A stretch of DNA of 5,653 nucleotides from Dehalococcoidia bacterium (GCA_016844565.1 JAENJB010000083.1:1-5653), one strand, 5' to 3'; shown: positions 1 through 4,925, counted from the stretch's first letter. Notes: generated from the letters alone by a model not told the origin. Numbers and translations are program-made.

Positions 1-512
1 AGGCGGGCGTTGCTCACCGGTGCTCCGTCATCGCTGTAGCCGACCACGCCGGCTTCCGCCAGTTCACCCATCTCCGCCAGTCCTTCACCTCGCCGTCCCT
101 GGCTGATGCAGCCTATAGGGAGGATGCGGATGACTCCCTCGGACCGGGCCTTCTGGATGACATAATCCACTATCGCCCGCGAGTCTATTGGCGGGTTCGT
201 GTTGGGCATGCAGCACAGGGTGGTGAATCCTCCCCTGGCCCCGGCCCTGGTTCCGGTGGCGATGGTCTCCTTCTCCTCGAATCCCGGCTCCCGGAGATGA
301 CAGTGAAGATCGATGAACCCGGGGCAGACCACCTTTCCCCTGGCCGTCAGGATAGTGGGGGCTTCGGGGAGGGAGGGGGCCTTGCCTTCCTCCCCCAGCC
401 AGGAGACTTGGCCGTCCTTGAGTAGCAGGTCCATCTTCCTGTCCAGCTTCTGGGCGGGGTCAATCAGCCGTCCGCCGGTAATAAGAATGCTTTGAGAGTA
501 GTTATCAGTCAT
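1..512 (-). CDS. pyrC: Dihydroorotase, class I (partial, C-terminus beyond left edge)
   Basis: Catalyses the reversible cyclisation of N-carbamoyl-L-aspartate to dihydroorotate, the third step of cytosolic de novo UMP synthesis. Read from the ATG at 512, the frame stays open to the window edge: 170 codons of a family usually about 420-430 residues long. Visible landmarks are the metal-binding motif GFIDLHCHLREPG (residues 65-77, H70 and H72, with R74 for substrate), CMPNTNPP (101-108) for substrate contact, and YSDDG (159-163), where class I enzymes place a metal-ligand Asp instead of a carboxylated Lys. The intact HxH argues for an active enzyme rather than a non-catalytic PyrC-like partner of PyrB. 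The start is supported by GGAG (518-521) five bases upstream. It is third in a pyrR-pyrB-pyrC operon, separated from pyrB by a repeat element. The remaining metal ligands lie outside the window. Confidence 0.96.
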   Translation of the reverse strand, partial: MTDNYSQSILITGGRLIDPAQKLDRKMDLLLKDGQVSWLGEEGKAPSLPEAPTILTARGKVVCPGFIDLHCHLREPGFEEKETIATGTRAGARGGFTTLCCMPNTNPPIDSRAIVDYVIQKARSEGVIRILPIGCISQGRRGEGLAEMGELAEAGVVGYSDDGAPVSNAR

Positions 513-543
513 TCCCTCTCCAACTCTCTCCCTCCAGGTTCTC

Positions 544-753
544 CTGTCATTGCGAGCCCTTCGACAGGCTCAGGATAAACTTCGCGAAACAATCTCCCAC
601 AGTTCTCCGTAGAAATGCCGCACTCTCTATTAATGATTGGCCTGCCATCATGCAAATATAGAGCCGTCTGTTCACAAAATCACCGTTATGAGATTGCTTC
701 GGCCCCTTTCGCTTCGCTCAGGGCTTCGACTCACGCGTGCCTCGCAATGACAG
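544..753. repeat. Interspersed inverted-repeat element between pyrB and pyrC
   Basis: The ends are perfect 13-bp inverted repeats: CTGTCATTGCGAG at 544-556 and its reverse complement at 741-753. A second nested pair, CAATCTC at 590-596 and GAGATTG at 690-696, lies inside, around a ~93-bp centre with no clear symmetry. No ORF of its own was recognised. The ends resemble the TCATTGCGAG...CTCGCAATGA repeats that I recall as abundant between genes in Dehalococcoidia and some other anaerobes; that comparison is from memory. The element fills nearly all of the 246-bp gap between the pyrB stop and pyrC start. It is either a non-autonomous MITE/REP-like element or a long mRNA hairpin. No target-site duplication was found. 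Confidence 0.75.
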
Positions 754-758
754 CGTAT

Positions 759-1772
759 TTAATGCTTCTTTCCTCCGGCCAGCAGGTAGAGCAAGGCCAT
801 CCGCACCGCTACCCCGTTGGTCACCTGCTCTTCGATGACCGAGTTGGCCCCGTGGGATACCTCCGGAGAGACCTCGATGCCCTCATTCACCGGACCTGGG
901 TGCATCACCAGAGCGCCAGGCTTGGCGCGGGCCAGCCGTTCCTGGGTGATCTGATAGTAGCGGACGTACTCGCGGACAGCCGGCAGCAGGCCTTTTTCCT
1001 GCCTCTCCAGTTGAAGTCTCAGCGCCATAACGGCGTCGGCGTTTTCGACCGCCTTATCGGCGTTGCTCTCCACCGTCACCCGCGGCAGTTGGCCCCTGGC
1101 CCTGTCCTCGTTCATGTAGAGGGGCAGGAGGGTGGGCGGTCCGCACAGCACGACCTCTGCGCCCATGGCGCTCAGCCCCCAGATATTAGAGCGGGCCACC
1201 CGGCTGTGGAGGATGTCTCCTATGATAACTACCTTCCGTCCTTTGAGATGACCGAGGCGGCTCCGCATGGTGTACATATCGAGGAGCGCCTGTGAAGGGT
1301 GGGCGTGGGCGCCGTCGCCGGCATTGACCACGCTCATGTTCACCTGGCGGGCGGCCAGATAGGGGGCGCCCGACTGCGAATGGCGCATCACCAGCACATC
1401 GGCTCCGAGGGCCTGGATGGTGCGCAGGGTGTCGAGGAGGGACTCCCCCTTGACTATGCTGCTGGTAGAGGCGGTGATGTTCAGCACGTCGGCGGTGAGG
1501 GCGCGGGCGGCCAGCTCGAAGGAGGCGCGGGTGCGCGTGCTGGGTTCGAAGAAGATGGTGACCACTGTTTTCCCCCGCAGGGTCGGGGCGCGCTTTATCT
1601 CCCTGCTGAGGATCTCCTTCATGCCGTCGGTGATGACGAAGATAAGCTCGATCTCCTCCCGCGTGAAGTCGTCCAGGTCCAGGATGTGATTGTGCTTCCA
1701 TACCGAGGTGCTGATCTCCGGTATGGTCTCTGATAACGGAGGAGCGCCTTCTCTTTGCGCCGTCGGTCTCAT
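759..1772 (-). CDS. pyrB: Aspartate carbamoyltransferase, catalytic subunit
   Basis: Condenses carbamoyl phosphate with L-aspartate to N-carbamoyl-aspartate, the committed step of pyrimidine synthesis, in the cytosol. The 337-residue product has a slightly extended N-terminus compared with the ~310-residue family norm. Carbamoyl-phosphate domain: FFEPSTRTR (residues 74-82, the STRTR phosphate loop), K108 in SIVKGES (80s-loop lysine), H158-PSQ (158-161). Aspartate domain: GDILHSRVARS (185-195), LRLQLERQ (251-258, the Arg/Gln aspartate-binding loop), MHPGPVNEG (290-298). All expected active-site segments are present. The ATG overlaps the pyrR stop as ATGA (1769-1772), and a GGGGG-containing purine-rich SD lies just upstream, so translation is probably coupled to pyrR. 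No pyrI regulatory subunit is visible, which fits control by PyrR instead of allosteric PyrI. It may form a complex with the PyrC product, as known for Aquifex; that is inference. Confidence 0.98.
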   Translation of the reverse strand: MRPTAQREGAPPLSETIPEISTSVWKHNHILDLDDFTREEIELIFVITDGMKEILSREIKRAPTLRGKTVVTIFFEPSTRTRASFELAARALTADVLNITASTSSIVKGESLLDTLRTIQALGADVLVMRHSQSGAPYLAARQVNMSVVNAGDGAHAHPSQALLDMYTMRSRLGHLKGRKVVIIGDILHSRVARSNIWGLSAMGAEVVLCGPPTLLPLYMNEDRARGQLPRVTVESNADKAVENADAVMALRLQLERQEKGLLPAVREYVRYYQITQERLARAKPGALVMHPGPVNEGIEVSPEVSHGANSVIEEQVTNGVAVRMALLYLLAGGKKH

Positions 1773-2317
1773 GCTTGCCCCCTTCCCTCTGTGATAATGA
1801 CCACCTCATCCTTTCCGTCTATTTCTTTCAGCCGCACTTCTATTTGCTCCGATAGAGCGGTGGGGATGTTCTTGCCTATGTAGTCCGCGCGGACGGGTAG
1901 CTCCCGGTGCCCGCGGTCCACCAGGACGGCCAGTTGCACCAGTTGAGGGCGGCCCAGATCGATAAGGGCATCCATAGCGGCCCGGATGCTGCGTCCGGTG
2001 AAGAGGACGTCATCCACCAGGATGACCTTCTTGTCGCTGATATCGGTGGGGATGTCAGTGCGATGGATGACAGGCTGGGTATCGCGGAGAGAGAGGTCGT
2101 CCCGGTAGAGGCCGATGTCCAGATTGCCCACCGGGGGCTTGATGTTTTCGAGCGAGGCGATGATGCCGGCCAGCCGCTGGGCTAATGGCGCTCCACGGGT
2201 GAGCATGCCCACCAGCACCAGGTTGTCCGCCCCTCGGTTCCGTTCCAGTATTTCGTGGGCGATCCGGGTGAGGGCGCGCCGGATGTCATCGGCGGTGGCG
2301 ATGACTTTTTCAGACAT
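1769..2317 (-). CDS. pyrR: PyrR: pyr mRNA-binding attenuation regulator / uracil phosphoribosyltransferase
   Basis: Senses UMP/UTP against PRPP and binds a conserved hairpin in pyr leader RNA. Many PyrR proteins also have uracil phosphoribosyltransferase activity. The 182-residue product is full length. It shows the PRTase fold: the N-terminal segment LVLVGMLTRGAPLA (33-46), an acidic/basic flexible-loop region around IGLYRDDLSL (68-77), the 13-residue PRPP-binding signature VILVDDVLFTGRS (98-110) with D102-D103, and the strongly PyrR-specific LVDRGHRELPVRADYIGKN (132-150). It is the first gene of the pyrR-pyrB-pyrC operon and is preceded by a PyrR-type attenuator, so it is probably autoregulated. 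The start at 2317 is supported by AAGAGG seven bases upstream. That SD lies inside the terminator stem, so the terminator hairpin would also hide it. Confidence 0.98.
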   Translation of the reverse strand: MSEKVIATADDIRRALTRIAHEILERNRGADNLVLVGMLTRGAPLAQRLAGIIASLENIKPPVGNLDIGLYRDDLSLRDTQPVIHRTDIPTDISDKKVILVDDVLFTGRSIRAAMDALIDLGRPQLVQLAVLVDRGHRELPVRADYIGKNIPTALSEQIEVRLKEIDGKDEVVIITEGRGQA

Positions 2318-2393
2318 AAAAAAACCTCTTGCTCAATGCTGGCAAGAGGTTCTGGCACGAACCGGCTATGTTGCTAGTGTGTTCCTTGACCAT
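2310..2393 (-). CDS. Possible leader ORF (27 codons) spanning the pyr terminator
   Basis: The ATG at 2391-2393 opens a 27-codon frame starting MVKEHTSNIAG and ending LSKRFFYV, where the terminator U-tract encodes the FFY. Its TGA (2310-2312) lies inside pyrR, giving an 8-base overlap with the pyrR start in another frame. AAGG (2398-2401), four bases upstream, is a modest SD, and it sits in the 3' arm of the PyrR-binding hairpin. Ribosomes on this ORF would keep the terminator open and end at the pyrR start, so a coupling or antitermination role is conceivable. There is no homology evidence and chance occurrence is quite possible. Confidence 0.3.
   Translation of the reverse strand: MVKEHTSNIAGSCQNLLPALSKRFFYV
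2318..2351 (-). terminator. Rho-independent attenuator terminator of the pyrR-pyrB-pyrC leader
   Basis: In the RNA, AACCUCUUGC (2342-2351) pairs perfectly over 10 bp with GCAAGAGGUU (2323-2332) around a 9-base loop, followed by an unbroken run of seven U (2318-2324; the first two also lie in the stem). The U-run ends at the base before the pyrR AUG. Its 5' arm overlaps the 3' arm of the antiterminator, as required for a PyrR-controlled attenuator. It may also end read-through transcripts from hicAB, since no other terminator is seen between hicB and pyrR. Confidence 0.92.
2325..2330 (-). promoter_or_regulatory. pyrR Shine-Dalgarno embedded in the terminator stem
   Basis: AAGAGG lies seven bases before the pyrR ATG, the only good SD in reach. 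It is wholly inside the 3' arm of the terminator hairpin, so the stem that stops transcription would also sequester this ribosome binding site. Confidence 0.75.
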
Positions 2394-2407
2394 TCGACCT
2401 TGCCAGC
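2338..2407 (-). promoter_or_regulatory. Antiterminator pairing of the pyr leader
   Basis: GCUGGCAAG (2399-2407) is perfectly complementary over 9 bp to CUUGCCAGC (2338-2346). The upstream arm is part of the PyrR-binding hairpin and the downstream arm covers the first half of the terminator, so the three structures are mutually exclusive. This is the expected ON state when PyrR is not bound. Confidence 0.85.
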
Positions 2408-2430
2408 CTCTCAGGACTGATATTAAAGGT
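2397..2430 (-). promoter_or_regulatory. PyrR-binding hairpin (anti-antiterminator)
   Basis: The core CAGUCCUGAGAGGCUG (2404-2419) closely matches the conserved PyrR-recognition loop of Bacillus-type pyr leaders (AGUCC-N-GAGAGGCU pattern). It is closed by CAG/CUG and by an outer ACCU/AGGU helix, with an asymmetric internal bulge containing UAAUAU. PyrR bound to UMP or UTP should stabilise this hairpin, occupying the antiterminator arm and allowing the terminator to form. Only one such site is visible in the window. Confidence 0.92.
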
Positions 2431-2432
2431 TT

Positions 2433-2445
2433 GGTTCTCTGAACC
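2433..2445 (-). promoter_or_regulatory. 5'-terminal hairpin of the pyr leader
   Basis: GGUUC-AGA-GAACC forms a 5-bp stem with a 3-base loop only a few bases from the predicted transcript start. It may stabilise the 5' end or act in leader folding. The same 5-base arms recur downstream at 2359-2363 and 2348-2352, so alternative pairing is possible. Confidence 0.5.
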
Positions 2446-2456
2446 GAACAAGAGCT

Positions 2457-2486
2457 ATTATAACATACTCGGGACTTTCTCTTCAA
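2457..2486 (-). promoter_or_regulatory. Sigma-70-type promoter of the pyr operon
   Basis: The -35 is TTGAAG (2481-2486), the spacer 18 bp, and the -10 a consensus TATAAT (2457-2462) preceded by TGT, giving an extended -10. Transcription should start near 2449-2450, leaving a leader of about 130 bases that holds exactly the attenuator elements. The promoter lies 22 bp after the hicB stop codon. Confidence 0.85.
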
Positions 2487-2507
2487 CCTCTCCATCCCTG
2501 CCATACT

Positions 2508-2939
2508 TTACATCTCTGTTAGAGCGTTCTTTCTCGCCTTTCTCCAGTGAGTCGGCTCTTTGGTTACACCGACTGACGTTGCTAGTGCTGTAGCCATATA
2601 TTGATTAAGGCTTATTCCTTCTGTTTGAGCTCTGTATGTAAGTAGTTTATGAAGTGAAGGCGAAATTCTGAGTCTGATTTGACCACTATATCTGCTCGGT
2701 CTTGGCTCAGGAATAGGAAGTCCTCTTTCCAAATTGGACTTTATCCAATCCATTTTGACTTCCTGAATCTCTTTTATGGCCTCCTCAGGTGTACCTGCGT
2801 GTATTAAACAGTGTGGAAGCTCCGCAATCCTGGCAACCCAATAAGGCACCTTGCCGTCATCCCATTGCTCAACTATCACGGTGTAAGGCAGCTTCGCATA
2901 GTATTCTAACTGCCTCTCTGTCTTGGCTTTAATTACCAT
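2508..2939 (-). CDS. hicB: HicB-family antitoxin with C-terminal ribbon-helix-helix domain
   Basis: Predicted antitoxin of a type II module: it should bind and block the HicA RNase and repress the hicAB promoter. The 143-residue product has a HicB partial-RNase-H-like N-domain (about residues 19-79: YTVIVEQWDDG, ARIAELPHCLIHAGTPEEAI, then a long helix and GLPIPEP), followed by an RHH/Arc-like DNA-binding segment (about 85-120: GQIRLRISPSLHKLL, GISLNQYMATAL) and a basic tail. I chose the ATG at 2939 because GGAG lies seven bases upstream. A TTG at 2957 would add six residues but has poorer support. It follows hicA by 35 bp, the usual toxin-first order. The DNA is clearly AT-richer than its neighbours (24 G+C of 60 in 2641-2700, against 43 of 60 in 1501-1560 within pyrB), suggesting acquisition. 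No terminator follows it before the pyr promoter. Confidence 0.9.
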   Translation of the reverse strand: MVIKAKTERQLEYYAKLPYTVIVEQWDDGKVPYWVARIAELPHCLIHAGTPEEAIKEIQEVKMDWIKSNLERGLPIPEPRPSRYSGQIRLRISPSLHKLLTYRAQTEGISLNQYMATALATSVGVTKEPTHWRKARKNALTEM

Positions 2940-2974
2940 CTTCAATCTCCATCGCAATCGTAATATCTAGCCCC

Positions 2975-3199
2975 TTATGCTTCCTGCTCTTCTATAATCT
3001 CCAGTAGTTCCTTTGCGTAGCAGGATTTAACAGGACTCTCTCTTTTGTAAGGCATCGTATGCGTTCCTACGATAGCCTTCGGATGCTTTGCGCCTTCTTC
3101 GATATATCCGTACTGTCTTATTAGTGCTTCGAAGTCACGCAGGGACACATTTCTAGGATTCCGCCGGATTGCCTCCAGGGATTTTTCGCCGCGTGCCAT
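2975..3199 (-). CDS. hicA: HicA-family toxin (predicted mRNA interferase), divergent
   Basis: Predicted small dsRBD-fold ribonuclease that cleaves mRNA unless bound by HicB. The 74-residue product has an N-terminal helix KSLEAIRRNPRNVSLRDFEA (6-25), a helix ending in RQYGY, then GAKH (36-39), which aligns with the catalytic G-S-H of HicA, a beta segment GTHTMPYKRES (45-55), and PVKSCYAKELLEII (56-69), matching the C-terminal PVKP-type helix of the longer HicA subgroup. H39 is therefore the likely catalytic histidine. The usual Ser before it is Lys, and the following strand is unusual (PKAIVG). Assignment rests on these weak motifs plus position directly upstream of a clear hicB. An AGGAGG SD lies ten bases upstream of the chosen ATG and no other in-frame ATG exists upstream. 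The start is overlapped by a mini-ORF in another frame. Confidence 0.75.
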   Translation of the reverse strand: MARGEKSLEAIRRNPRNVSLRDFEALIRQYGYIEEGAKHPKAIVGTHTMPYKRESPVKSCYAKELLEIIEEQEA

Positions 3200-3221
3200 T
3201 GGACATAAACCTCCTGAACAT
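3153..3221 (-). CDS. Possible 22-codon mini-ORF overlapping the hicA start
   Basis: The ATG at 3219-3221 has an excellent AGGAGG SD (3228-3233) six bases upstream, better spaced than that of hicA. The frame, starting MFRRFMSNGTRRK, ends at TAG (3153-3155), 45 bases inside hicA in a different frame. The hicA SD lies within its third and fourth codons (AGG AGG, Arg-Arg). Translation of this ORF would occlude or couple hicA initiation and could limit toxin synthesis. No homologue is recognised, and a purely coincidental ATG is possible. Confidence 0.35.
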   Translation of the reverse strand: MFRRFMSNGTRRKIPGGNPAES

Positions 3222-3277
3222 ACTCTTCCTCCTTTTCGGTCCTCTCCCTGATAGTCTACTTTATACAGGGGGATGTT

Positions 3278-3299
3278 ATGGTATCATAGGTGACACCAT
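3278..3299. promoter_or_regulatory. Palindromic operator candidate for HicB autoregulation
   Basis: A 22-bp imperfect palindrome with arms ATGGTATCA (3278-3286) and TGACACCAT (3291-3299), one mismatch in nine, around the centre TAGG. It covers the -10 and most of the promoter spacer, so an RHH protein bound here would block RNA polymerase. HicB carries an RHH domain, which makes it the natural candidate. Confidence 0.6.
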
Positions 3300-3306
3300 T
3301 GGTCAA
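3278..3306 (-). promoter_or_regulatory. Predicted hicAB promoter
   Basis: The -35 is TTGACC (3301-3306), the spacer 17 bp, and the -10 TACCAT (3278-3283) preceded by TGA, an extended -10 that compensates for the imperfect hexamer. Transcription would start near 3271, giving a ~70-base leader to hicA. Confidence 0.65.
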
Positions 3307-3343
3307 TACTTATTCCTGAGATCGACGGACACCCCCTCCCCAA

Positions 3344-3377
3344 CAAACAAGGGGGACGATGTCGTCCCCCTTGTTTG
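3344..3377 (-). terminator. Long palindrome downstream of ubiD, possible terminator
   Basis: Perfect 16-bp inverted repeats (3344-3359 and 3362-3377) separated by two bases, with a GGGGGACGA/TCGTCCCCC core and CAAACAA/TTGTTTG flanks. It starts 21 bp after the ubiD stop. In the minus-strand RNA the 3' arm ends UUGUUUG followed by UUG, a U-rich but interrupted tail, so termination may be weak. It also separates ubiD from the hicAB promoter. It could be a bidirectional hairpin or a dispersed intergenic repeat. Confidence 0.6.
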
Positions 3378-3398
3378 CAGCGTGAACCACTTGGTAGT

Positions 3399-4925
3399 CT
3401 AGCCGCCCCTCTCCGCCCACAGCTTGACATAACCGTGCTGGGTAGCGCGGACGTCGGCGATCTGTTTCTCGGTGAAGTACTTCTTCAGGTCTACCCTGTC
3501 CACCGGGTAGTGGGTGCGGTTGAAGCTCTGTTTCACCAGGAACGGCAGGGTGCAGTCGAGGCCGATGGTGCCCTCGATGCGGTAACCGCCGACCTTGACA
3601 TCTTTGCTGGACCCCACCTTCTCCAGGGGCATCATCGAAAGCACCTTGCCGCCTGCGCCGGTGATGACACCGGACCCCGGGTTGCAGCGGGTGGCGATGG
3701 CCCACAGGATGTCGTCGGCGCTGGTGATGTCTACGTCCTCGTCGACCACCGCGGCCAGCTTGAGGGTGAAGGAGTTGGCGATGGCGGCCGCCAGGATGGT
3801 CCTCTGGTAGCCCTCATAGCGGTAGGCGCTCTTGTTGACCTGGAAGATGATGGAGCCTCCCCAGGCCGCCGCGCCGGGAATGGTGTTGGCGTCGACCACC
3901 AGGCCGGGTGAGGTGCGCTCGGCCATTTCCATGAACGCGGCCGCCCTGAACGGCGAGCACATGTTGTCGGCCTCGGGGGAGCGGGAGAACGGCGTGAAGA
4001 ACATGGGGCGGTCCTTGCGATGGGTGATGGCCGTGACTTCGAGCTTATATCCTCGCCACGCCGAGCCGACGTACCCCGTCCACTCCTGGAAATAGGGGAC
4101 TATGCCCTGCTGGCCGAGCTTCTCGGCCTCATCGGACTCCCACACCTTCTCTTTGGTATTGAGATAGCCTTCGATCACCCACTCCGCCTCGGCCACGGCC
4201 ATGGCGTCCACTGTCTTGGCCTTCACGATATTCACCGGGGCGCCCTGCAGGGCGCCGGCGAAGCCAAGCTTGTCGGATTCCAGCGGGACGACAGCATGGA
4301 CGAACCCGGTGGAAGCCACCATGAGCACCGCCGGCGGATTGCAGATGTTGAGGGTTACCGGTATCTTCTCGCCCCTGTGCCTCCAACTGATCTCCTCGGT
4401 GGTGGAGCCGATGCTGGGCATGGCCGCGCCCCAGTCCTTGCCGCGGAAATGGGTCCTGGTGAAGGCGATGTGGGTGCCGCCGTTGGTGTACTTGCCCGTC
4501 AGCAGCCAGTTGCCGCTGGGCAGGATGCGGCCGGCATCGCTGGGATGGTACTTGGTGATGGGGATGGTGCCTAGGACGTCGATGTCCTTGGTGATGACTA
4601 CTTCCTGTGAAGGCGCCTCCGTCACCACTTTCGGTGGCAGAGGATGATTCATGGCATCCCAGCACTTCTTCCTCAGCTCTTTGAAGTCCTTCACGTCGAA
4701 CATGCCGCAGACGTTCTTCTCTCTGGTGAAGACGTTGCCCACGTCCCTCTTGCCGGGGAAGCCCTTGATGTTGTTGAACAGCAGGGTCGGGCCGCCCTCC
4801 ATGGCCGCCTGGACGCCGGCTATCTCGTAGATGATGTCTATCTCGTTGTTGACCTCAAGCAACTCACCCTGGGATTTCAACCATTCCAGGGTCCCCCTCA
4901 TACTGCTTACATCTTTCTTGGCCAT
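3399..4925 (-). CDS. UbiD-family (prenylated FMN-dependent) decarboxylase
   Basis: Reversible non-oxidative (de)carboxylase family acting on aromatic or unsaturated acids. It needs prenyl-FMN made by a UbiX enzyme, which is not in this window. The 508-residue product has the usual length. Seen: N-terminal domain MRGTLEWLKSQGELLEV (9-25) with GGPTLLFNNIKGFPG (44-58); the cofactor/metal region THIAFTRTHFRGKDW (151-165) with R157 as the likely prFMN/catalytic Arg; SWRHRGEKIP (180-189, H183 likely metal ligand); GALQGAPVNIVKAK (224-237); AEWVIEGYL (247-255, E252 likely metal ligand); FQEWTGYVG (279-287, E281 likely catalytic); and AAVVDEDVDI (391-400). Two positions look unusual: the metal-ligand Asn seems to be His (H152), and the Glu five residues before E281 seems to be Val. 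Start: ATG preceded by GAGG six bases upstream; M9 is an alternative. The substrate cannot be predicted. Menaquinone/ubiquinone UbiD is less likely than an aromatic-acid enzyme, judging by sequence and by the CoA-transferase neighbour. Confidence 0.93.
   Translation of the reverse strand: MAKKDVSSMRGTLEWLKSQGELLEVNNEIDIIYEIAGVQAAMEGGPTLLFNNIKGFPGKRDVGNVFTREKNVCGMFDVKDFKELRKKCWDAMNHPLPPKVVTEAPSQEVVITKDIDVLGTIPITKYHPSDAGRILPSGNWLLTGKYTNGGTHIAFTRTHFRGKDWGAAMPSIGSTTEEISWRHRGEKIPVTLNICNPPAVLMVASTGFVHAVVPLESDKLGFAGALQGAPVNIVKAKTVDAMAVAEAEWVIEGYLNTKEKVWESDEAEKLGQQGIVPYFQEWTGYVGSAWRGYKLEVTAITHRKDRPMFFTPFSRSPEADNMCSPFRAAAFMEMAERTSPGLVVDANTIPGAAAWGGSIIFQVNKSAYRYEGYQRTILAAAIANSFTLKLAAVVDEDVDITSADDILWAIATRCNPGSGVITGAGGKVLSMMPLEKVGSSKDVKVGGYRIEGTIGLDCTLPFLVKQSFNRTHYPVDRVDLKKYFTEKQIADVRATQHGYVKLWAERGG

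Noticed and set aside
544..753. CRISPR or transposase gene in the pyrB-pyrC gap
   Set aside because: Only one pair of inverted ends, no regularly spaced direct repeats, and no ORF with transposase motifs.
615..1295. Long plus-strand ORF of 226 codons
   Set aside because: It runs antisense to the clear pyrB gene and into the repeat element, has no recognisable domain, and is explained by GC-rich codon usage of pyrB.
1186..1809. Minus-strand ORF of 207 codons overlapping pyrB and pyrR
   Set aside because: Out-of-frame shadow of pyrB: low-complexity Arg/Pro/His-rich product without motifs.
2394..2504. Upstream extension of the leader ORF to a start at 2504
   Set aside because: The longer 64-codon frame would begin upstream of the strong promoter, so it could not be translated from the pyr transcript. 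Only the part from 2393 was kept.
2940..2957. TTG start adding six residues to HicB
   Set aside because: The ATG at 2939 has a GGAG at good spacing and begins near the HicB domain.
3375..4574. Several plus-strand ORFs antisense to ubiD
   Set aside because: They lie opposite a full-length, motif-complete UbiD gene and look like frame shadows rich in Gly/Ala/Val/Asp.
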